From assembly GCF_009792235.1 (NCBI RefSeq), contig NZ_CP046973.1, positions 620,001 to 684,000 on the forward strand: a DNA stretch of 64,000 bases, read 5' to 3'. Positions within the stretch are counted from its first letter, which is position 1, and each line of letters starts with the position of its first letter. The notes under the pieces are model-generated. The model saw only the letters and a list, made by a program, of their open reading frames with translations, made no database searches and was not told the DNA's origin. Both the position numbers and the translations under genes were made by a program. Source of the DNA: Microcystis aeruginosa FD4. GTDB lineage: Bacteria > Cyanobacteriota > Cyanobacteriia > Cyanobacteriales > Microcystaceae. Below are positions 8,597 to 17,069 of the stretch, piece by piece.

Positions 8597-9931
8597 ATGA
8601 AATCTAACTGTCAAAATCTCATTCAAGAACTTGCCCATCTGGAAATTATCACCGATCCGGGGCAAGTGGCGAAACTTTCCCTAGATTATTATCATTTTAG
8701 TCCCATTTTAGAGGCACAACTGCAAGATAACCGGGCTGATTTAGTCATTCGTCCCCAGAATAGCCAAGAAGTTATTGACATCGCTAAAACCTGCGTTAAA
8801 TACCAAATTCCTTTAACAGTTAGAGGTGCGGGTACAGGTAATTATGGTCAATGTGTTCCCTTGCGGGGAGGAGTAATTTTAGACACGACCAAACTAACAA
8901 AAATTATCTCGATCGAACCGGGGACAGCGCGAGTAGAAGCGGGGGTAAAAATGGCATTTTTTGATAAACAAGCTCGCGCAATTGGTTGGGAATTAAGAAT
9001 GGCTCCCTCTACCTATCGGACGGCGACAATTGGCGGTTTTATCGGGGGTGGCAGTGTGGGCATGGGTTCAATTAATTATGGACAATTGAAGGATAGGGGC
9101 AATCTGCAAGCAGTGCAATTAGTCACCCTAGAAGCGGAACCAAAAATTATCGAACTACGGGGGGATGAGGTAGAAAAAGTCAATCATGCCTACGGAACAA
9201 ATGGCATTATTACCGAGTTAGAAATAGCCCTCGCTCCCTGTTATCCTTGGGCAGAATTTATCGTTACTTTTACCGATTTTATTACCGCCGCTAAATTCAG
9301 TCAAGCCCTCGGTGATAGTGATGGTATTGTCAAGAAAATGGTTAGTGTTCACTCCTGGCCAATTCCCGCTTATTTTACTGCTCTTAAGGATTATTTACCC
9401 ACGGGAAAAGCGGCAGTTTTGTTAATAGTATCGGCAGGCGATCGAGTCGCCTTAAAGTCTTTAATTCAAGAATATAATGGTGAACTTACTTACTATAAAA
9501 CGCCAGAAGAAACTCAAAAAGGCCATAGTATCTTAGAATTTACTTGGAATCATACCACTCTCCATGCGCGTAGTTTTAACCCCAAGATAACTTATCTACA
9601 AGCTTTTTATTTTAATCTAGCCACGGTAGAGAAACTCTATAATTATTTTGGGGAGGAAATAATGATGCACCTAGAATTTTTGAAATTTCAAGGTAAAGTT
9701 ATTCCCGCCGGTCTTCCCTTGCTAGAATTTACCACAGAAACTCGATTAAATGAGATTATTGCTATCTATGAACAACAGGGGGCAGCTATTGCCAACCCTC
9801 ACACTTATATCATGGAAGATGGCGGCAGCAGACAGATTAATCCGCTGCAACTAGAATTTAAAAAACTCGTCGATCCCTACGGATTGAACAATCCGGGTAA
9901 AATGCGAGCATGGATTGAAGCAAGGGGGTAG
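8597..9931 (+). CDS. FAD-binding oxidoreductase (GlcD-like)
   Basis: A 444-residue protein with an FAD-binding PCMH domain (about residues 45-215). It shows the pyrophosphate-binding pattern of the GlcD/vanillyl-alcohol-oxidase superfamily: TVRGAGTGNYGQCVPLRGGV, then GGFIGGGSVGMGSINYGQL and YGTNGIITELEIAL. The C-terminal part is less conserved and ends NPGKMRAW, as in GlcD-type enzymes. It likely oxidises a 2-hydroxy acid, but the substrate cannot be told. There is no partner iron-sulfur subunit next to it. Confidence 0.85.
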   Translation: MKSNCQNLIQELAHLEIITDPGQVAKLSLDYYHFSPILEAQLQDNRADLVIRPQNSQEVIDIAKTCVKYQIPLTVRGAGTGNYGQCVPLRGGVILDTTKLTKIISIEPGTARVEAGVKMAFFDKQARAIGWELRMAPSTYRTATIGGFIGGGSVGMGSINYGQLKDRGNLQAVQLVTLEAEPKIIELRGDEVEKVNHAYGTNGIITELEIALAPCYPWAEFIVTFTDFITAAKFSQALGDSDGIVKKMVSVHSWPIPAYFTALKDYLPTGKAAVLLIVSAGDRVALKSLIQEYNGELTYYKTPEETQKGHSILEFTWNHTTLHARSFNPKITYLQAFYFNLATVEKLYNYFGEEIMMHLEFLKFQGKVIPAGLPLLEFTTETRLNEIIAIYEQQGAAIANPHTYIMEDGGSRQINPLQLEFKKLVDPYGLNNPGKMRAWIEARG

Positions 9932-10034
9932 GAGTTCGATTTAGTCTAGATTAAGCAAGATAAGCTGCCCCTTGCCTATTCCCAGACTTGCCCCGATCCG
10001 ATACAATTAAACGGTTGTCTTGGAAGAATTAATA

Positions 10035-11330
10035 GTGATCGAGCGTTATACTCTCCCTGCAATGGGGAATTTGTGGACGGATAGATATAAATATCAAACA
10101 TGGCTAGAGGTAGAGATAGCCGTCTGTGAAGCGCAAGCAGAATTAGGCTATATTCCCGCAGATGCAGTGGCAGAAATTAAGGCAAAGGCTAATTTTAATC
10201 CCGATCGCATTTTAGAAATAGAGGCAGAAGTACGCCACGATGTCATCGCCTTTTTAACAAATGTTAACGAATATGTGGGCGAGCCGGGGCGTTATATTCA
10301 TTGGGGTTTAACCAGTTCTGATGTACTAGATACTGCCCTGTCTTTACAATTAGTCGCCAGTTTAAACCTGATTTTAGAACAATTAGAAGATTTTATTCAA
10401 GCCCTGCGCTATCGCGCCCAAGAACACCGTTATACAGTCATGGTGGGACGTTCCCACGGCATTCACGCCGAACCGATCACCTTTGGCTTTAAACTAGCGG
10501 GATGGTTAGCGGAAGTGCTGCGAGGACGCGATCGTTTAATTCGCTTGCGCCAAGACATCGCCATCGGTAAAATATCCGGTGCAGTGGGAACCTATGCCAA
10601 TATTGACCCGAAAATTGAGGCGTTAACCTGTCAGAAGTTAGGATTAGAACCGGATACCGCTTCCACTCAAGTGATCTCTCGCGATCGACACGCCGATTAT
10701 GTGCAACAATTAGCCTTATTAGCGGCTTCGATCGAACGTTTTGCCGTGGAGATTCGCAACCTGCAAAGAACCGATGTCCTAGAAGTAGAGGAATACTTTT
10801 CCAAAGGACAAAAAGGCTCCTCCGCTATGCCCCATAAACGTAATCCCATCCGTTCAGAACGCTTAACGGGAATGGCGAGAATTATCCGTAGTCATAGCGT
10901 TTCCGCTTTAGAAAATATCGCCCTCTGGCACGAAAGAGATATTTCCCATAGTTCCGTGGAACGGGTAATGCTGCCGGATGTTTGCATTTTGACCCACTTT
11001 ATGCTCAAGGAAATCACCGATTTAGTCAAAAATCTGCTGGTATATCCCGAAAACATGAAGCGGAATATGAATGTTTACGGTGGCGTGATTTTCAGTCAAA
11101 GAGTTCTTTTAACTTTAGTGAGTAAGGGAATTAGCCGGGAATCTGCCTATAAAATCGTCCAAGAAAACGCCCATCGCGCTTGGAACAGCGATAACGGCAA
11201 TTTTAAAGCTTTTATCAGCCAAGATGAGCGAGTTACTGGTATTTTATCCCCCGACGAGATCGAAAGTTGCTTTGATCCCCAGCAGCACCTAAATCATCTT
11301 AATAGCATCTACCAAAGGTTAGATATTTAA
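10035..11330 (+). CDS. purB: Adenylosuccinate lyase
   Basis: A 431-residue fumarase/aspartase-superfamily enzyme that releases fumarate in two steps of purine synthesis (SAICAR to AICAR, adenylosuccinate to AMP). The family signature is GSSAMPHKRNP at about residues 262-272. The catalytic His lies in the TSSDVLDT / RSHGIHAEP regions. The GTG giving MIERYTLPAMGNLW was chosen because GGAAGAA lies a few bases before it and it matches the usual PurB N-terminus; an upstream TTG would add five residues. The last 271 bases are duplicated almost exactly at 16588-16858. Confidence 0.95.
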   Translation: MIERYTLPAMGNLWTDRYKYQTWLEVEIAVCEAQAELGYIPADAVAEIKAKANFNPDRILEIEAEVRHDVIAFLTNVNEYVGEPGRYIHWGLTSSDVLDTALSLQLVASLNLILEQLEDFIQALRYRAQEHRYTVMVGRSHGIHAEPITFGFKLAGWLAEVLRGRDRLIRLRQDIAIGKISGAVGTYANIDPKIEALTCQKLGLEPDTASTQVISRDRHADYVQQLALLAASIERFAVEIRNLQRTDVLEVEEYFSKGQKGSSAMPHKRNPIRSERLTGMARIIRSHSVSALENIALWHERDISHSSVERVMLPDVCILTHFMLKEITDLVKNLLVYPENMKRNMNVYGGVIFSQRVLLTLVSKGISRESAYKIVQENAHRAWNSDNGNFKAFISQDERVTGILSPDEIESCFDPQQHLNHLNSIYQRLDI

Positions 11331-11404
11331 AGAGCTTTCAGTTATCAGCTATCGGCCACGTTTCCGATCGATCGGCAACTTGAAACCTTGGGAGTAACAA
11401 TGCC

Positions 11405-11737
11405 ATGACGATTACCGCGATCGACCTACCGATGGAAAAAATTGCCCAGTTTTGCGATCGCTGGCAAGTAACCGAATTTGCTCTATTCGGCTCCGTCCTG
11501 CGCGAAGACTTCCGCCCCGACAGCGACATTGATGTTATGGTGGAATTTCATCCAGAAGCTCACCCCACATTCAGCACCCTAGACCAAATGGAAGCAGAGC
11601 TAAAAAGCATTTTCGATCGAGATGTTGACCTGATTACCCGCCAAGGCATTGCCACCAGTCGCAACTACCTACGCCGTAATCAAATCCTTTCTTCGGCTCA
11701 AGTGATTTATGCAACGGGATCCCCAATTCCTGCTTGA
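11405..11737 (+). CDS. MNT-type nucleotidyltransferase antitoxin (MntA-like)
   Basis: A 110-residue minimal nucleotidyltransferase with the canonical motif GSVLREDFRPDSDIDVMVEF: a GSxxR loop and a DxD metal pair. It overlaps the downstream HEPN gene by 29 bases, the usual MNT/HEPN arrangement. In characterised pairs the MNT protein adenylylates the HEPN RNase on its tyrosine and so neutralises it. It is the first gene of the accessory block that follows purB. Confidence 0.88.
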   Translation: MTITAIDLPMEKIAQFCDRWQVTEFALFGSVLREDFRPDSDIDVMVEFHPEAHPTFSTLDQMEAELKSIFDRDVDLITRQGIATSRNYLRRNQILSSAQVIYATGSPIPA

Positions 11738-12047
11738 TATGCTGCAATCCGCAGAACTGGTCATGATCTACACGGCTCAATGCTCGAAAGCTGAGTTCGT
11801 CGCTAATGTGCAGCTTCAAGATTCAGTAATTCGACGGCTCTTGGTGATTGCCGAAGCCGCCGGACGAGTTTCCCAAACAACCCGACAGAACTTGCCCAAC
11901 ATTGCTTGGCAAGAAATCAAGGGAATGCGAAATCGGTTGGTACATGAGTATAATGATGTCAACCTCAACATCGTTTGGGATGTGGTTCAATCGCAGCTCC
12001 CATTACTAATTGAGGAGTTAAAGGGGCAAATTCCTCCTGAACGTTGA
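11709..12047 (+). CDS. HEPN-domain RNase toxin (HepT/DUF86-like)
   Basis: A 112-residue all-helical protein with the HEPN catalytic motif Rx4HxY visible as RNRLVHEY (about residues 78-85), ahead of a final helix. The intact motif suggests an active RNase held by the MNT partner encoded just upstream. The length is normal for HepT. It is the only toxin-antitoxin pair in this window with both members apparently intact. Confidence 0.88.
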   Translation: MQRDPQFLLDMLQSAELVMIYTAQCSKAEFVANVQLQDSVIRRLLVIAEAAGRVSQTTRQNLPNIAWQEIKGMRNRLVHEYNDVNLNIVWDVVQSQLPLLIEELKGQIPPER

Positions 12048-12090
12048 GGGTTGTTAGGCGGAAGTAGCGATCGCATAGGGAGAACTCAAT

Positions 12091-12143
12091 GATTTTGTCG
12101 GGTGCGTTTCTTGCTGCAACTACAGGGAACGCACCTTACCGAT
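12091..12143 (+). repeat. 52-bp dispersed repeat, copy 1
   Basis: GATTTTGTCGGGTGCGTTTC is followed by CTGCAAC and ends GGGAACGCACCTTACCGAT. An internal inverted repeat pairs GGTGCGTT with AACGCACC. Similar copies at 16478-16530 and 22579-22630 all lie in the accessory part of the window. Confidence 0.75.
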
Positions 12144-12187
12144 TATGATACAATCGCGGCATATACTTCTCGCTTGCGACAACCGCG

Positions 12188-12757
12188 ATGAATGTTTTCT
12201 GGCGCTATTTCTCCTTGGCATTTGTTGTTATGCTTTCTAATGGTTTCACCCCACAACAAGGGCGAACGGAATCACCCAAAGTTACCTGTCAAATAGAAAG
12301 CTATCCCTCCACAAAGCAAAAAGTTCCCACGACAATGATCCAGAACGGAACGGCGAATTTAGTACCATTTATTTATTGGGTGGAGGAAGTTGCGGAGGAA
12401 AAGCCTCTAGAGCGGTGCAAGGAAGTTTCTGAGATTATTCAAGCAAGATATGACGATAAAACTTGGAGTCGTTCTTTTTTACGGACGGGAAAATCTAGTG
12501 ATAATTATCCGATCATTTGTTTTGTCAAGGAACCCAAAGATAAAGCTTGCGATACCGAAAGAGAACTTATCGTTAAATTAAAGCGAGGGGAGAACGCGGA
12601 GAGAGCTTTAGATAAAATGTTAGCCCTTCGCTATCGGACGGATTTAAAATTAACGGGAGAGTTTCGTTTTTATTATGGAGAGACTCACCGAGAGGTTTAT
12701 ATTCATGTCAAGAAGTTTATCGAAGAAGTGGAGCGATCGAGGACTGAAAGACAATGA
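12188..12757 (+). CDS. COP23-domain secreted protein
   Basis: A 189-residue protein with an N-terminal signal-like helix (about residues 5-21). Its COP23-like domain (about 34-180) is recognised from TCQIESYPSTKQKVPTTMIQNG, VPFIYWVEE and RCKEVSEIIQARYDD, with paired cysteines at the start, in RCKEV, and in IICFVKE and KACDTE. COP23 was first described as a circadian-oscillating membrane-associated polypeptide of cyanobacteria; its role is unknown. Its stop codon overlaps the start of the protease gene (ATGA), suggesting translational coupling. Confidence 0.7.
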   Translation: MNVFWRYFSLAFVVMLSNGFTPQQGRTESPKVTCQIESYPSTKQKVPTTMIQNGTANLVPFIYWVEEVAEEKPLERCKEVSEIIQARYDDKTWSRSFLRTGKSSDNYPIICFVKEPKDKACDTERELIVKLKRGENAERALDKMLALRYRTDLKLTGEFRFYYGETHREVYIHVKKFIEEVERSRTERQ

Positions 12758-14014
12758 TAAAAAGATGGTTCGCTTGGTTGGGTATTGTCTCAATATTGAT
12801 ACCTTTTTCTGTGGCGATCGCTCAGTTGGATCAATCACAATTAAAGGAGATTACCGTCAGAATTGATGTAGAAGGAAGCTATAAAGAGGATGGAGGTTCT
12901 GGGGTAATCGTTCGCCAGCAAGGACAATTCTACACGATTCTAACAGCATATCATGTGGTGCAAGAAAAGAGAAACTATAAAGTTTTAATTTTTAATCCTT
13001 CTAATCGGCAAATAATCGGTAGCCACATCATTAATGAGAAAAATATTAAGCAAATTGACGATTACGATCTAGCGGAGATTACAATACAAAGTTCTGCTAA
13101 ATATCGAACGGCGAATATAGGAGATAGCCAGCAATTACAACCCACCGATGATTCTAACCGTTTCTGGCTATCCGCTTCCTTCCTATCTGATTACAGAAAG
13201 GCTATCTACTTCCACCCTTAAACCGGGTAAATTTACTGATAGATTACCTCCTGATGCTCTACTAAAAGGGAAAAAGGGGGCGACGCTGAAGATGGATGTA
13301 GCAACGGAAGTCGGAATGAGTGGCGGCGCGGTTGTCAATAAAAATGGTGAATTAGTCGGAATATTAGTCGAAGCAGATAAAGACGCTTCTGGGAATAAAT
13401 CTTCACCTTTAGCGATTCCTATTGATTTATATCCTCAGTGGCAAGCGATTCGGAATTCTCAAAGATTATCTTCCCCTCTTCCCTCTCCCAATCAAACTTT
13501 GGAGCAATTACTAGCAGCTAAAAAATGGGGAGCAGCAAATGATAAAACTTGGGAGATTTTACTAAGTAAAGGCGATTCAGATAAGTCAGGCGATCTAAAT
13601 AGTTTTGAGGTGAAGAATTTAGAATGTGAAACATTGAGGTATCTAAATAGAAAGTGGAGTGAAGCCTCCAAAAAAAGGTACGGTTTTGAGGTGCAAAGTA
13701 GAATTTATAGCGAATATCATCAACAAGATATCGTGTCGAACATTGATCAATATACAAGATTCGCTAAGAGATTAGGATGGTTTGACAATATTCAAAACAT
13801 ATCAACCCTTTCCGTCGAGAGCCTATACAATCGAAAAAATCCTCATGATGGTTTTTATCCGATTTGGTTTGTTTATGGCAGGGAATTAGGAAAAAGTCCT
13901 TTCGGTTTACCCGCGCCTCTTGATGATATCTTATATAAAGATCCGAATATAACTTGGGGAAGTAGGGGAACTATCTTAAATAGTAAAATACAGGAGTGTG
14001 TGAATTATTATTGA
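12754..14014 (+). pseudogene. Trypsin-like serine protease, frameshifted
   Basis: Two reading frames together make one S1-type protease. The first frame (12754 to about 13150) gives a signal peptide, a GGSGVIVRQQGQFYTILTAYHVV segment with the catalytic His, and YDLAEI with the catalytic Asp. The second frame (from about 13148) continues MILTVSGYPLP and contains GMSGGAVVNKNGELVGILVEA with the catalytic Ser, then a 150-residue C-terminal extension of unknown type. A single-base shift near 13145-13160 separates the triad. It could be a real mutation or a sequencing error; programmed shifting is less likely because no slippery run is seen. Confidence 0.75.
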
Positions 14015-14084
14015 AACATTTTGCCTCAATAATTCAACAATTTTGAAAATTGAACATAAACTGCATCCTTACGATTACAGTCGT

Positions 14085-14606
14085 TTATCCAGCAAGTTTA
14101 ATATTCTTGAATTTCAGAAATCCATAATCTTCGATATGAATCTCAAGCGTATCAAACTCGTTAACCTGATTGGAAACATTATTAAATGTTAGAATTACTT
14201 TTACTGGTGTTCCTTGAGGAAATCTCGAATTCAAATAATTTTCAGATTTTTGATTTCCAATCTCTACTTGAGCGCAGGGATAAACATTACCGTATATATC
14301 AAATAATCGAGTCATATTTGCATACTGGCAAAGCACATCATCCCGTAAATCTTCTGTGCTTCTAATCACCACCGAACATTTCACGCTTTTAGCCGCACGG
14401 GTACAACTTTGTAAAACTCCCGCAAACCATTTATTCTCATTAACATTGCCTCGTTGTGCCAGTAGTAACGTGTCTCTACTACCATTGATTCCCTCGTTGA
14501 CTTGGCTTTCCCTTACCTCTGTCATTCCCTGAGATGCCGACACGCTAACCCCCGGAACCAATAATGCCAAAGCGAGTAAACGAAAAGCCGATGTTCTGTA
14601 AACCAT
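14085..14606 (-). CDS. Secreted protein of unknown function
   Basis: A 173-residue protein with a clear signal peptide, MVYRTSAFRLLALALLVPGVSVSA, and four cysteines in the mature part (SCTRAAKSVKCSV, DVLCQYAN, VYPCAQV) that could form two disulfides. No family is recognised. This ATG was chosen because AGGAG lies nine bases upstream; a further upstream start would add seven residues. It is convergent with the protease remnant. Confidence 0.6.
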   Translation of the reverse strand: MVYRTSAFRLLALALLVPGVSVSASQGMTEVRESQVNEGINGSRDTLLLAQRGNVNENKWFAGVLQSCTRAAKSVKCSVVIRSTEDLRDDVLCQYANMTRLFDIYGNVYPCAQVEIGNQKSENYLNSRFPQGTPVKVILTFNNVSNQVNEFDTLEIHIEDYGFLKFKNIKLAG

Positions 14607-14811
14607 AAAAAGTAACTCCTGACACACTGAAGAAAAACGAACGGTGTTATTTTAGCCCATATTATAGCACAGATCGGTATATTTGGAGCATTTTCCTGTA
14701 AATCGTATGATTTTGATGAGAATTCAATCAATTTATAGACTGGATTGCTTGTAATAATCGTTAAAAATAAACTTTTAAGACCTAACTCCAAAACTTCAGC
14801 AACTTGAGGCA

Positions 14812-15021
14812 TTAATCAAAGGATAACTCCCTTTGATTTTCCATACAATCTTGAAGATATAAATCTATTAACTCTTGATAAGAAATACCCTTTTGCTTGG
14901 CTTTCTTCTCAAAATACTCAATTACTTCAATTCCTAAAGTCAGGGTGACTTGTTTCTTTAATTGTTGAGAAAAAGGATTAGGACGACTTTTCATGTTAGC
15001 AAGGTCATATTCACGTTTCAT
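14812..15021 (-). CDS. BrnA/CopG-like antitoxin
   Basis: A 69-residue basic protein with the ribbon-helix-helix pattern QVTLTLGIEVIEYFEKKAKQKGISYQELIDLYLQDC (about residues 24-59), as in BrnA-type antitoxins. It begins 12 bases after the HigA-like gene on the same strand. No BrnT toxin is next to it, so it looks like an orphan. Confidence 0.65.
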   Translation of the reverse strand: MKREYDLANMKSRPNPFSQQLKKQVTLTLGIEVIEYFEKKAKQKGISYQELIDLYLQDCMENQRELSFD

Positions 15022-15033
15022 CAGGATTATCCT

Positions 15034-15336
15034 CTATAAAGAAGAAACAGGTTGATAGGGAATGATTTCTTCTAGCCTATTGCCTAGATTTTCTCTGGCT
15101 ACATCCAATTCATAAGCCTTTTGTAAATTCATCCACAGTTCAGCACCAGTATTAAAGAAACGTCCTAATTTTAAAGCAATATCTCCCGTGAGATTCGCGT
15201 TTCCCTGTACGATGTGATAGAGAGTTTCTTCCGAAACATAAATTTTTTGGGCAAGCTGAGAGATAGTAAGATCAATTTCTTCTAATTCATCCGCAAGAAT
15301 TTCAACGGGGTGAATGGAGCTTTTCCAATTATTCAT
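15034..15336 (-). CDS. higA: HigA-family antitoxin (XRE helix-turn-helix)
   Basis: A 100-residue protein opening MNNWKSSIHPVEILADELEEIDLTISQLAQKI, then a helix-turn-helix (LTISQLAQKIYVSEETLYHIVQG) and FFNTGAELWMNLQKAYEL, the hallmark of HigA antitoxins. The third of three possible starts was chosen because GGGAGG then stands six bases away. HigA binds HigB and represses its own operon. The cognate higB upstream has been reduced to its two ends. Confidence 0.85.
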   Translation of the reverse strand: MNNWKSSIHPVEILADELEEIDLTISQLAQKIYVSEETLYHIVQGNANLTGDIALKLGRFFNTGAELWMNLQKAYELDVARENLGNRLEEIIPYQPVSSL

Positions 15337-15348
15337 CATCAACCTCCC

Positions 15349-15412
15349 TTAATAATCATCAACAATTTCAACATGACAGGATTTCTGTGTCTTGACAGCG
15401 AAAACTTTTAAT
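15349..15412 (-). pseudogene. Fossil higB toxin reduced to its two ends
   Basis: Just upstream of higA the sequence reads IKSFRCQDTEIL, a HigB/RelE N-terminus. It is joined out of frame to HVEIVDDY and a stop, a HigB C-terminus. About 75-80 codons that should lie between are missing. The call rests on the match of both ends and their position directly before higA. Confidence 0.55.
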
Positions 15413-15418
15413 TATAGA

Positions 15419-16258
15419 CTATTTCGCTTCTTTAACTGAATCTAACTCCAAAGAATTGATTATCTCTTTCGCTTCCTTTTCATACTTATTAAAGTCTTGG
15501 GTACTGGCTTCATAACGAATCTTATATTGTTTTTTTCTGTATAAAAAACCAATATCTCTTCGTTTAATATTGTTTGCCTCATAAACTAATTCGTAGTTAG
15601 CTTGATTACCCTTGAATTGAAATTCTTTATTCCCTGTAAAATAAGTATTTTTCTTGTTATTTATTGATGATTGTGCTTTTTGTTTTTCTTTCTGGTAAAA
15701 TTTTTGCAAAGTAATATCGTTTTCATAAAGTTCTTCGATAATCAAGCGTATTTTAGGAGAATTGCTTTCATTGCTGAGAAAAGTTCTGGGAATGATGGTA
15801 GCGTCAGGAACATCAGGAATTGCGACAGATTGACATCCAAGTTGTTGCCAATTCTGCGGGATTTGAACAGTGATCCCCTCGCAAGAGAAGGAAACAGGTT
15901 TTGGAAATAACATAGTTAGCCAAAGTTGAACCTTATCGGGATTAGTGATAAAAGTAACTATAACCGAACCCGATGCAGTCACGAACGCTAACGCTATCAG
16001 TAAACTTTTTTGCCCGAATTTCATTAGCCATGAAGGGATCGTGTTTTTTTTCTCTGATTCGGTAGAATTTATAGAGGGTTGTTCGGATTGATGACTTTTT
16101 GTCTGATTGTTTGTCCAGAAAGGTAATAGTTGACCGATCCTTGTAATGATCGATTGTTTTGATTTTGTCTCTGGTGTGGTAGAATTTACAGAGGGCTGTT
16201 GGGATGGATGACTTTTTTTCTGATTGTTTTTCCTAGAAAGGCGTAGTTTAGGGATCAT
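15419..16258 (-). CDS. Membrane-anchored PsbP/DUF1795-like protein with duplicated N-terminal segment
   Basis: A 279-residue protein. Residues about 14-75 contain two imperfect copies of a segment of about 40 residues (KSHPSQQPSVNSTTPE and KSHQSEQPSINSTESE). A membrane helix at about 88-110 follows. The C-terminal domain (about 125-275) is FSCEGITVQIPQNWQQLGCQS through EAKEIINSLELD, resembling PsbP/DcrB-like proteins. It probably faces the periplasm or lumen. The function is unknown. Confidence 0.5.
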   Translation of the reverse strand: MIPKLRLSRKNNQKKSHPSQQPSVNSTTPETKSKQSIITRIGQLLPFWTNNQTKSHQSEQPSINSTESEKKNTIPSWLMKFGQKSLLIALAFVTASGSVIVTFITNPDKVQLWLTMLFPKPVSFSCEGITVQIPQNWQQLGCQSVAIPDVPDATIIPRTFLSNESNSPKIRLIIEELYENDITLQKFYQKEKQKAQSSINNKKNTYFTGNKEFQFKGNQANYELVYEANNIKRRDIGFLYRKKQYKIRYEASTQDFNKYEKEAKEIINSLELDSVKEAK

Positions 16259-16477
16259 TAGTTGAGGACGGTTGTTGATGGCATACAGCAGTTACTTTAT
16301 TCCTCTGGTACAGCCAATTCCTTATTGGATAAACCTTTCAGGGTGGAGAATTTACCAGAACAAACATGAATCCGCCGTAACAATATTATAACTACAGTGT
16401 AATCATTGATCTTATCGGATAAATCAGCCGTCAAGGAGAATAATAACGTTACTGCAATATCGATAATAATTATAATG

Positions 16478-16530
16478 AGATTTTTTCGGGTGCTTTCCCT
16501 GCTGCAATGGGGGGGAACGCACCTTCTACC
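16478..16530 (+). repeat. 52-bp dispersed repeat, copy 2
   Basis: It matches the repeat at 12091 with a few changes (TTTCGGGTGCTTTCCCTGC ... GGGAACGCACCTT). It lies about 55 bases before the duplicated purB tail. The 215 bases before it hold nothing else recognisable. Confidence 0.7.
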
Positions 16531-16587
16531 ATTTTTCTTTATTCGTGGCAGACATTCTACTCCTTTCTCCCTTTCTAGGAGAGGGGA

Positions 16588-16858
16588 GCGGAATATGAAT
16601 GTTTACGGTGGCGTGATTTTCAGTCAAAGAGTTCTTTTAACTTTAGTGAGTAAGGGAATTAGCCGAGAATATGCTTATAAAATCGTCCAAGAAAATGCCC
16701 ATCGCGCTTGGAACAGCGATAACGGCAATTTTAAAGCTTTTATCAGCCAAGATGAGCGAGTTACTGGTATTTTATCCCCCGACGAGATCGAAAGTTGCTT
16801 CGATCCCCAGCAGCACCTAAATCATCTTAATAGCATCTACCAAAGGTTAGATATTTAA
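16588..16858 (+). pseudogene. Duplicated 3' end of purB
   Basis: A near-exact copy of purB 11060-11330, offset 5528 bases, encoding RNMNVYGGVIFSQRVLLTLV through IYQRLDI and the stop. I count only a handful of substitutions (for example GAATCTGCC against GAATATGCT). Similarity continues about 20 bases past the stop. It is in frame with an upstream ATG but lacks the rest of the enzyme, so it is a remnant and not a gene. Confidence 0.93.
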
Positions 16859-17069
16859 GGAGCTTTCAGTGATCAGCTAACCACTAGCTTGTTGCTTTAG
16901 AAAGGTAATGACAGCGTTTTGGATTGTCGGTTAGCGATCGATCTTTTCTCACAAAGCGATCGCTGTTCGTTTCTCGATCAAGGTCGCGTTTGAAGATAAA
17001 ACTAAAGAATCGGCGCAAGCGAGTACGAATCGGGTAAAATAAGGGTCTGTATTCGGAGTGTTCGTTTTT

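Noticed and set aside
12754..14014. Programmed frameshift in the protease gene
   Set aside because: No slippery heptamer or strong downstream stem was seen at the junction; a plain indel or sequencing error is simpler.
14522..14812. Minus-strand open frame of 96 codons
   Set aside because: It overlaps the 5' part of the secreted-protein gene in another frame, has no recognisable domain and lacks a ribosome binding site.
16406..16858. Open frame of 150 codons treated as a gene
   Set aside because: Its second half is the duplicated purB tail and its first half translates noncoding sequence and the 52-bp repeat. It is listed as a purB remnant.
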